Positions 1-6,255 of a stretch of 14,952 nucleotides of DNA are shown here, piece by piece. Made by a program: the position numbers and the translations under genes. Location of the stretch: NCBI GenBank assembly GCA_902779075.1, contig CACZAK010000172.1, forward strand, positions 1-14,952, given 5' to 3'. The DNA comes from an uncultured bacterium (lineage in GTDB: Bacteria; Verrucomicrobiota; Kiritimatiellia; RFP12; UBA1067). Position 1 is the stretch's first letter, and each line of letters starts with the position of its first letter. The notes under the pieces were generated by a model. It ran no database searches and was not told the DNA's origin. It saw nothing but the letters and a program-made list of their open reading frames with translations.

Positions 1-377
1 TAATCCGCCTTCTTGTTGTTCTTGCCGGCAAGCACGACCACCTTGGAACCGGGGTCCTTCACGGCAAGCGCCTTCTCGAGGTAGTCGTCGCCCGTATAGA
101 TGGTCTCCTTCCAGGAGGTGGGGTCCTTCTCGCGCGCGTTGAACGCGTCGACGAGCTTCTTGTGCGCCTCCACGTCCGGCCCCTTCGGCGCGAACACGGG
201 CACGTCCTTCGACACGCCCTCGTAGTTCCTGTTCAGCACGAGCGCCGCGTGGAAGTGGCCCGGGTCGATCTCGACGAACGAGACCTCCTTCACGGGTTTC
301 CGCGCCGCGACGTTGCATTTGTCGCAGCATCCGGCGGCCACCACGGCCGCAGTCATCGCAATCATCATGTTTTTCAT
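1..377 (-). CDS. Putative Gfo/Idh/MocA-type oxidoreductase lipoprotein, N-terminal part
   Basis: The reading frame opens at 377 and runs off the left edge (about 125 codons seen). The N-terminus is a lipoprotein signal: a short charged start, a hydrophobic run, and the lipobox-like VAAGC with Cys at residue 17. The mature part contains the stretches EIDPGHFHAALV, APKGPDVEAHK, PTSWKETIYTGDDYLEKAL and VVVLAGKNNKK. From memory these match the N-terminal region of a secreted oxidoreductase family common in Bacteroidetes and PVC bacteria, in which a substrate-handling N-terminus precedes a Gfo/Idh/MocA-like NAD(P) fold. The substrate is unknown and the dinucleotide-binding core lies outside the window. 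The start is fixed by GGAAG five bases upstream and by the lipoprotein signal; a second ATG lies three codons in. Its extended -10 promoter overlaps the hemL stop codon. The family call is from recognition only; the lipoprotein nature is well supported. Confidence 0.72.
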   Translation of the reverse strand, partial: MKNMMIAMTAAVVAAGCCDKCNVAARKPVKEVSFVEIDPGHFHAALVLNRNYEGVSKDVPVFAPKGPDVEAHKKLVDAFNAREKDPTSWKETIYTGDDYLEKALAVKDPGSKVVVLAGKNNKKAD

Positions 378-403
378 GCTTTCTTCCTTTCAGGTGCGCA
401 CAC

Positions 404-412
404 ATTATATCA
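404..412 (-). promoter_or_regulatory. Extended -10 promoter for the lipoprotein gene
   Basis: On the minus strand this reads TGATATAAT, a perfect TGn extended -10. It lies 26 bases before the ATG at 377. No recognisable -35 hexamer is present at 17 bp (the bases there read CGCAGA), which is common for extended -10 promoters. The TGA of the extended element is also the stop codon of the upstream hemL frame. Confidence 0.65.
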
Positions 413-1682
413 CAAATGGGCCAGGGTCTGCGCGAATGCGTCAAGAAAACGATCCACGTCGCGCGCGGTGTGGGCGGCGGAGACGAAGTTGCACTCGAAC
501 TGCGAGGGGGCGACGTACTGCCCCCGCGCGAGCAGGCCGTGGAAGATTTTCGCGTAGAGCGCCGTGGAGCACGCCTTCGCGTCCGCGAGGTCCTGCACCG
601 GCAGGTCCGTGCAGAACGGCGTGAACACGCCGTTGAACGACTGGCACGTCACGGGCACGCCCCGCTCGGCGGCGAGGGTCGAGACGCCCACCGCAAGCGC
701 GCTGCCGAGCTCGGCCATGCGCGTATAGGGCATGTCGCGTTCAAGGATCTCAAGCGTCGCCCGCCGCGACGGCGAGCGGGTTCCCGCTCAGCGTGCCGGC
801 CTGGTAGATCGGGCCGTCGGGCGCAAGCTGTTTCATCCACTTCCTTCGCCCGCCCACCGCCGCAAGGGGCAGGCCTCCGCCGATCACCTTGCCGAGCGTG
901 ACGAGGTCGGGCGTGATTCCCGCGTAGAGCGCGGAGTACGTGGAGAAGCCAAAGCGGAATCCGTTGATCACCTCGTCGCAGATGAGGAGCGCGCCGTGCT
1001 TCGACGTGACTGCGCGCAGGCCCTTCAGGAACCCGTCCGCCGGCGGCACGATCCCCATGTTCCCGGCGACCGGCTCCACGATCACGGCGGCAATCTCCTC
1101 CCCGCGCTTCGCGAACGCGCGCTCCACGGCCGCAAGGTCGTTGTACGGCGCAACGAGCGTGTCCGCCACCGCGCCGCGCGTGACGCCGGCCGAGGACGAC
1201 GCGCCCATCGTGAGCACGCCCGAGCCGCTCTTCACGAGCATCGCGTCCGAATGGCCGTGGTAGCAGCCGTCGAACTTGAGAATGACCTTCCTGCCCGTCA
1301 CGCCGCGCGCAAGGCGTACGGCCGTCATCACCGCCTCGGTGCCGGAACTGACGGCGCGCACCATGTCGAGACCCGGCACAAGCGAGACGAGCCGCTCCGC
1401 GAACGACACCTCGTCTGGCGTCGCAATGCCGAACGTGGTGCCAAGCTTCGCACGCGCGGCTACGACACGTGAAATCTCCGCGTTGGCGTGGCCAAGGATC
1501 ATCGCACACCAACTGCAGCACCAGTCAGTCAGCTCGCGACCGTCCGCCGTGCGGATGCGCGCGCCCTTCCCGGACGTCACGAACACAGGCGTCCCTCCCA
1601 CGCCGTTAAACGCCCGCACCGGGCTGTTCACGCCGCCTGGTATAGCCTTCCGCGCCCTCTTGAACAATGCATCGTGTTTCAT
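410..1682 (-). pseudogene. hemL: Glutamate-1-semialdehyde 2,1-aminomutase, frameshifted near 750
   Basis: HemL converts glutamate-1-semialdehyde to 5-aminolevulinate (PLP-dependent, cytoplasmic), the committed step of tetrapyrrole synthesis by the C5 route. The first part (from 1682) carries IPGGVNSPVRAF (residues 14-25), VSSGTEAVMTAVR, DGCYHGHSD, the PLP-ring Asp236 in CDEV and the Schiff-base Lys265 in LGKVIGGG, followed by GTLSGNPLAVAAG. The frame then ends at a TGA near 750, and homology resumes one frame over with TLEILERDMPYTR and continues to the stop at 410. E. coli HemL has two residues between AAG and the next conserved stretch; here one base remains, so five bases appear lost (or two, with a one-residue shortening). 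All active-site residues precede the lesion, but about 107-115 C-terminal residues are out of frame. Start 1682 is favoured by GGAGAG seven bases upstream; an ATG at 1697 is possible as a leaderless start. The usual SWG before MILGH is SWC here. Confidence 0.88.
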
Positions 1683-1703
1683 CTCTGCTCTCTCCATGCG
1701 CAC

Positions 1704-1712
1704 AGTATACCA
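1704..1712 (-). promoter_or_regulatory. Extended -10 promoter of hemL
   Basis: Minus-strand TGGTATACT, followed by GTGCGC and then directly by an ATG at 1697. Transcription should begin at or within a base or two of that ATG, so the mRNA is either leaderless for the 1697 start or has a very short leader carrying GGAGAG for the 1682 start. It lies four bases past the stop codon of the DUF4838 gene (1716-1718). No good -35 is seen. Confidence 0.65.
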
Positions 1713-1715
1713 CAA

Positions 1716-3650
1716 TCAGGGCGGACCTTCCTCGCCCGCGATGAAATGGTATCCCCTGTACGGCTCCGGCGCAACATGCCTCCTCCGCTGGTTGTCCAGC
1801 TCCCATTCGAGCGGATGCGCCATCAGGCGGAATCGACGCCATGCTGGCGCGGACTTGTCGCGCGCAAGGATGCGCCGCACGGCGACAAGCTCCGCCTCGA
1901 TGCGGTCGAGCGTCTCGACGGGATAGAGCGAATGTACCTGCGTGGCTGGCACGCTCACCGCGAGAAACGCCTCCTTCAGTATGCGATGCAACTCGCGCAG
2001 ATGCGCACCGGCCTCCGCGCCGTAGAAGAGCGTCCAGTGCTCGTCGAGCGCCGCGTCCGGGTTGAAGCGCGCCCCGCCCCACAGCGTACGGAGTGTGCAG
2101 TACGTCTCGTAGTAGAAGTGAAACGGGATGCACTGGCCGGGAATCGCTATCGGATAGAAACTAAGCTCAACGACGAGGCCCGTGTCGCCGAGGTCCTTCC
2201 CGAACGCCGTGATCGTCTCCGGCAGGAACTCGTTCGCCACGGCATGCTCGAAGGCGCTGTTGCAGGCGTTGTATGTCCAGATCTGCTGGACAGGACGCCC
2301 CCCGATCACCTCGGTCCAGCGGTGGAGTTCGCGCACCATGAGTTCGCGCACCTTGGGATTGCGGATGAAACGCGGTACCTTCGGCAGGCACACGCAGAGC
2401 TCCACGTTGTCTGGCAAGTGACGGAAACGTTCCTGCGTGGGCGCGTACGTGCAGCCAGCGTAGGGCAGGAGGATGAGCCGCCGTCCCGGAAGACGCGCGT
2501 TCAGACGCGCAACGAGGTGCTGGTAGAAGCGCCCGTAGATGTCCGAGAAGTAGCCGTACGGGCCGAGAGCAATATTTGCGTCCGTAATTAGCCCCTCGCG
2601 TTGCACGACGGGGTTCGCGCGCATCTCCTCCAGCGAACGGAAGGAATCGCATTGACCGAACACCACGGAGTCCGCATCGCAGAAGGCGAACCCCTGCCGC
2701 CGGTGCCCTTCCGGCGTGTTGTCGTGCGCAAGCCCTTCCACGAGCGCGTCCGCGAATTCGAGGTTCGTCACGTCGAAGTAGTTCCTCATGTGGTTCGTGG
2801 GGCAGTAGTAGAAGTCGCCGTCCGGACGCCGGAGGAACGACAGTTCCATCCATTCCGGGTGCGCGCGGGCCCACGCGCGCGGTTCGGGCGAATGGATCGC
2901 GCGGAACGGCACCGTGTTCGCGAGACGCGCGGCGGCGCGCCACTCGGAGAGGTGGGTGCGCATGAGCGGCGTGCCGAGAGTACGCGAGACCGTCTCGATG
3001 TCGGGCCGGAATCCGCCGCACCTGTTGCGGAAACGCGGCGCGTCCATGTATGCGCACGGCGCGAGGACGATATTCGTGCAGGCGGGCCGCACGCTGCCGT
3101 CCGGTCCCGGATAGTAATAGCGGCAGCCGAAAAAGCGCTCAAGGAAGTCGTATGCGCCCCAGAGCGTCGCCCCCGCGATCGTCACGCCGTTCGAGAATGT
3201 CGTGACCACGAACCCCTCAGGCGGCAGACGCGCAGGGTCGATTTGGGGCGGCGGACGGCTTGGCGAGCCGTCCCTGCCAGGCCCCACGAATATGATGTTG
3301 CTCGGCATGGCGGGCGTTTTGCCCTCATTCTTACCCGCATTCACCACCTTGACATCCTTGCCTGTGCAGAACCAGATCTCGCGCCGCAATGTGCGCACAG
3401 CCTCGCGGACAGACCGGAACTCCTGTCCTGAGGCATCACGCGCCCTGGCGGCGTCAGAATTCCACACGAGGACAAACTGCGGCACGCCGCCTTCCACGAG
3501 GGCGACGGGCTTGTGCGATGGCGGCGGCAGCGGAGTGACGAGACTCAGTGCCGGCTGCGCAAGGGGATCGGCGACACTTGCGACCACAGGCGTCCAAACT
3601 GCGCCGCACGCCACCAACGCAACGGCGAGAAATGTCCGTGAGAGTTTCAC
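1716..3650 (-). CDS. Secreted DUF4838-family protein (GH67-like N-terminal region)
   Basis: A 644-residue exported protein. Residues 1-30 form a signal sequence; L-V-A-C at 12-15 also fits a lipobox, so type I or lipoprotein export cannot be separated. The N-terminal third has the pattern seen in DUF4838 proteins and in the N-terminal domain of alpha-glucuronidases: a nucleotide-fold-like segment with NIIFVGPG, then GFVVTTFSNGVTIAGAT, then LWGAYDFLERFFGCRYYYPG, a hallmark of the family. The central part (WMELSFLRRPDGDFYYCPTN, GYFSDIYGRFYQHL, LPDNVELCVC) and FHFYYETYCTLRTLWGGARFNPDAALDEHW near the C-terminus (shown in pieces: FHFYYETYC, LRTLWGGARF, DEHWTLFYG) agree. DUF4838 proteins have no firmly established reaction; polysaccharide or glucuronide processing is an inference. 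The start is a GTG at 3650, chosen because the signal peptide begins there and a -10 box lies only seven bases upstream; longer starts would read through the promoter and repeat array. It lacks a Shine-Dalgarno sequence. Confidence 0.8.
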   Translation of the reverse strand: MKLSRTFLAVALVACGAVWTPVVASVADPLAQPALSLVTPLPPPSHKPVALVEGGVPQFVLVWNSDAARARDASGQEFRSVREAVRTLRREIWFCTGKDVKVVNAGKNEGKTPAMPSNIIFVGPGRDGSPSRPPPQIDPARLPPEGFVVTTFSNGVTIAGATLWGAYDFLERFFGCRYYYPGPDGSVRPACTNIVLAPCAYMDAPRFRNRCGGFRPDIETVSRTLGTPLMRTHLSEWRAAARLANTVPFRAIHSPEPRAWARAHPEWMELSFLRRPDGDFYYCPTNHMRNYFDVTNLEFADALVEGLAHDNTPEGHRRQGFAFCDADSVVFGQCDSFRSLEEMRANPVVQREGLITDANIALGPYGYFSDIYGRFYQHLVARLNARLPGRRLILLPYAGCTYAPTQERFRHLPDNVELCVCLPKVPRFIRNPKVRELMVRELHRWTEVIGGRPVQQIWTYNACNSAFEHAVANEFLPETITAFGKDLGDTGLVVELSFYPIAIPGQCIPFHFYYETYCTLRTLWGGARFNPDAALDEHWTLFYGAEAGAHLRELHRILKEAFLAVSVPATQVHSLYPVETLDRIEAELVAVRRILARDKSAPAWRRFRLMAHPLEWELDNQRRRHVAPEPYRGYHFIAGEEGPP

Positions 3651-3657
3651 GCGGGAC

Positions 3658-3666
3658 AGTATACCA
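3658..3666 (-). promoter_or_regulatory. Extended -10 promoter of the DUF4838 gene, apparently leaderless
   Basis: Minus-strand TGGTATACT followed by GTCCCGC and then GTG at 3650. Only seven bases separate the hexamer from the start codon, the normal distance to a transcription start, so the mRNA would be leaderless. The sequence after the hexamer closely resembles that after the hemL and GH43-like promoters (GTGCGC, GTCCGCC). Confidence 0.62.
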
Positions 3667-3698
3667 TATTTGCACGTATGCGGCAGGCAATCGTCTAT

Positions 3699-3795
3699 AA
3701 TGTTGCCAATGTTGCCAATATCCAATACCCAATATCCAATACCAATTGGAAATTGGCAACATTGGAATTGGTAACATTTTCACATTGGCAACATT
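3699..3795. repeat. AT-rich array of direct and inverted short repeats
   Basis: The 12-mer AATGTTGCCAAT occurs at 3699-3710 and, overlapping, at 3708-3719; its exact reverse complement ATTGGCAACATT occurs at 3752-3763 and 3784-3795, and a one-mismatch copy (ATTGGTAACATT) at 3767-3778. Between them a 14-mer, AATATCCAATACCC, is tandemly duplicated (3717-3730 and 3731-3744, last base different), and the centre is the perfect palindrome CCAATTGG (3742-3749). The array is therefore an imperfect palindrome of about 97 bp. Its AT-rich composition stands out from the GC-rich surroundings. It sits between two divergent promoters and ends seven bases before the -35 of the DUF1080 gene. No protein-coding role is credible. 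Confidence 0.85.
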
Positions 3796-3801
3796 CCCTT
3801 A

Positions 3802-3831
3802 TTGCCAAGAGGGGGCGCGATTCGGTATAAT
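3802..3831 (+). promoter_or_regulatory. Sigma-70-type promoter of the DUF1080-rhaA-protease operon
   Basis: TTGCCA (3802-3807), an 18-bp spacer and TATAAT (3826-3831). The leader to the ATG at 3869 is about 30 bases and holds AAAGGAG. The -35 is itself part of an ATTGCCAA unit related to the adjacent repeat array, so any factor binding the array could affect this promoter. Confidence 0.68.
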
Positions 3832-3868
3832 CTTCTACATCGTTTTCACTTCAAAGGAGAAATTCAGA

Positions 3869-5032
3869 ATGAAGAAGCTCATATTCGCCTCTGCGTTTGC
3901 TATGGCCGCCGCCTCGGCATCCGCCGGACTCTACGGCGATACGCCCGACGCCAAGCACGCCTGGGCCGTGCACGACCGCAACCGCCCCAATCCCGTAAAG
4001 GTCACGCCGGCCGACCAGATCGGCCAGCCGCCGAGTGACGCCGTGGTGCTGTTTGACGGCACGCAGAAGAGCTTCGACGAGAACTGGACCGATTCCCGCG
4101 GCAACAAGACCAAGTGGAAGTTCGTCAACGGCACGATGGAGTCCGTGCGTTCAGCCGGCAACATCTGCTCGCGCGAACAGTTCGGCGACGTTCAGCTGCA
4201 CGTTGAATGGCAGGCGCCAATCAAGGTGTCTGGATTCGGCCAGGGGCGCGGCAACTCCGGCGTGTTCGTGCTGGGCGGCATGTACGAGGTGCAGGTGCTC
4301 GACAGCTACGAGACCAACCCCGCCGACATGAAGAATCCCAATTACGCCGACGGACAGGCCGGCGCCGTCTACGGACAGAATCCGCCCCTCGTCAACCCCA
4401 CGCGCAAGCCAGGCGAGTGGCAGGTGTACGACATCGTGTTCCACCAGCCCGTGTTCGAGGGCGACACCTGCGTACACCCCGGCTCGCTCACTGTGTTCCT
4501 GAACGGCGTGCTTGTGCAGGATCATTGGGAAGTCGAAGGACCAACGTGGCACATGCGCCGCACGCGCCAGGAAAAGCCGCGCGCCATGCAGGGATCCATC
4601 CAGTTCCAGGACCACGGCAATCCCGTCCACTTCCGCAACGTGTGGGTGCGCGAAATCCCCAGCCGCTACTCCAACACCACGCACGGCACATACCTCGCGA
4701 ACGAGAAGGACGTGGCCGCGCAGCGCCGCGCGACGGCCGAGAAGCTGCTAGCTAAGATCGACAAGTCCAAGTGCAGCGCCGAGCAGGTGCACCAGATCCT
4801 CGAGGTGATGTCGTACTGCGGCGACGAGCCGTTCCTCGGCGTTGCCAAGAAGATCTGCGGCGGCTACCTCAGGAAGCTGGAGTCCTGGAAGGGCAGCGAG
4901 CTCGACGGACGCAAGAACGAGATCCGCTCCATCCGCGGCGCGTACGACACGCTCAACAGGAACGGCATCGCCAAGGACTGCCCGCTCAACGCCAAGGTCC
5001 GCGAAACGTGCAAGGCCAAGGGCTGGCGCTGA
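3869..5032 (+). CDS. Secreted DUF1080 (3-keto-disaccharide hydrolase-like) protein
   Basis: 387 residues. Residues 1-19 are a type I signal peptide ending in ASASA, so the protein is exported. The DUF1080 / 3-keto-disaccharide hydrolase domain (concanavalin-like jelly roll) spans roughly residues 58-265: it opens with VVLFDGTQ, continues with KWKFVNGTM, FGDVQLHVEW, GRGNSGVFVLGGMYEVQVLDSY, the AGAVYGQNPPLVNPTRKPGEW segment (quoted in pieces: AGAVYGQNPP, RKPGEWQVYDI), LTVFLNGVLVQDH, and closes with GSIQFQDHGNPVHFRNVWV. Some members act on 3-keto-glycosides; most are untested. The last ~110 residues are a charged helical extension with Cys residues, of unknown role. The start is set by AAAGGAG nine bases upstream and by the signal peptide; in-frame extension upstream runs into the repeat array. 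It is first in an operon, 47 bp ahead of rhaA. Confidence 0.87.
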   Translation: MKKLIFASAFAMAAASASAGLYGDTPDAKHAWAVHDRNRPNPVKVTPADQIGQPPSDAVVLFDGTQKSFDENWTDSRGNKTKWKFVNGTMESVRSAGNICSREQFGDVQLHVEWQAPIKVSGFGQGRGNSGVFVLGGMYEVQVLDSYETNPADMKNPNYADGQAGAVYGQNPPLVNPTRKPGEWQVYDIVFHQPVFEGDTCVHPGSLTVFLNGVLVQDHWEVEGPTWHMRRTRQEKPRAMQGSIQFQDHGNPVHFRNVWVREIPSRYSNTTHGTYLANEKDVAAQRRATAEKLLAKIDKSKCSAEQVHQILEVMSYCGDEPFLGVAKKICGGYLRKLESWKGSELDGRKNEIRSIRGAYDTLNRNGIAKDCPLNAKVRETCKAKGWR

Positions 5033-5079
5033 TCGCATGACGGCAAGGTCAACATTAATTAATCAACAGGAGATACCAA

Positions 5080-6254
5080 ATGAGCAAGATTCAATACGAA
5101 GCCGCGAAGAAGCAGTTCGCGGCTCTTGGCGTGGACACTGAGAAGGCCATCAAGGCGCTTCAGAAGATCTCGATCTCGATGCACTGCTGGCAGGGCGACG
5201 ACGTTGGTGGTTTCGAGACCACGGGCGGCGCCTCGGGCGGCATCCAGACGACGGGCAACTACCCTGGCAAGGCGCGCACGGCCGAGGAGCTGATGAAGGA
5301 CCTCGAGTTCGCGCTCAAGCTCATCCCCGGCAAGCACCGCGTCAACCTGCACGCCTGCTACGGCATCCACAAGGACAAGGTGGTGGACCGCGACAAGATC
5401 GGCCCCGAGCAGTTCAAGCCCTGGGTCGAGTGGGCCAAGAAGAACGGCGTTGGCCTCGACTTCAACCCCACGTTCTTCTCGCATCCCCTCGCGGCGGACG
5501 GCCTCACGCGCGCCAACCCCGACCCCAAGGTGCGCGCGTTCTGGGTGAAGCACGGCATCCAGTGCCTCAAGATCGCCGAGTACTTCGGCAAGGAGCTCGG
5601 CACGCCCTGCGCGATCAACTTCTGGGCGCCCGACGGCTACAAGGACGAGCCCTCCGACCGTCTCGGACCGCGCCAGCGCATGTCTTCGGCATCGGCCTCG
5701 AGAGCTACACCGTGAACTCGCACGAGTTCGTGATGGGCTACGCGATGAAGAAGGGCATCCTCGCGCTTCTCGACATGGGCCACTTCCACCTGTCCGAGAA
5801 CGTGGCGGACAAGATCAGCTCGTTCCTCATGTTCTTCGGCAAGGTCGCGTTCCACATCTCGCGTCCCGTGCGCTGGGATTCCGACCACGTGATCCGCGTG
5901 AACGACGACCTGCGCAACGCCGCGCACGAGATCGTCCGCATGGGCCCGGAGAACTTCATCGTCGCGCTCGACTACTTCGACGCCTCGATCAACCGCGTGG
6001 CCGCGTGGGTGCTCGGCATGCGCAACATGCAGAAGGCGCTCCTCGAAGCGCTCCTCGAGCCATCGGCCACGCTGAAGGCGCTCCAGGACGGCGAGCAGTT
6101 CACTGAGCAGCTCGTGCTCCAGGAGGAGCTCAAGAGCTATCCCTTCGCCGCCGTGTGGGAGGAGTTCTGTGCCCGCGCGAAGCTCCCGGCGAACGAGGCG
6201 TGGATGGCGGACGTGCTCAAGTACGAGCGCGACGTCCAGAGCAAGCGCGTTTAA
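5080..6254 (+). pseudogene. rhaA: L-rhamnose isomerase with out-of-frame internal deletion
   Basis: RhaA interconverts L-rhamnose and L-rhamnulose in the cytoplasm using divalent metals. The first 200 codons match the E. coli protein closely: [45 protein letters not shown] and DRLGPRQR. Directly after RQR only five bases remain before TTC at 5685, where the family resumes in another frame with [36 protein letters not shown] and the normal C-terminus. E. coli RhaA has 26 residues between RQR and FGIG, so about 73 bases are missing, including the conserved ESK stretch. The first frame reaches a stop near 5715. The metal- and substrate-binding motifs outside the gap are intact. A good AGGAG lies seven bases before the ATG. 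The missing segment could be a true deletion or an assembly fault. No rhamnulokinase or aldolase gene is in the window. The protease gene starts one base after its stop. Confidence 0.9.
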
Positions 6255-6255
6255 G

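Noticed and set aside
1488..2591. A 367-codon open frame on the plus strand.
   Set aside because: It is antisense to the well-supported DUF4838 and hemL reading frames, is rich in Arg and His as expected for a GC-rich shadow frame, and has no recognisable motif or ribosome-binding site.
3699..3795. A CRISPR-like array.
   Set aside because: The repeated units are 9-14 bases, overlap or abut, and occur in both orientations; there are no regular unique spacers and no cas genes.
3746..3868. An in-frame upstream extension of the DUF1080 gene.
   Set aside because: It translates the repeat array and the promoter, and would place the signal peptide 41 residues inside the protein.
5680..5690. Programmed ribosomal frameshifting in rhaA.
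   Set aside because: There is no slippery heptamer or pausing structure evident, and about 24-25 conserved residues are missing, which a shift alone cannot explain.
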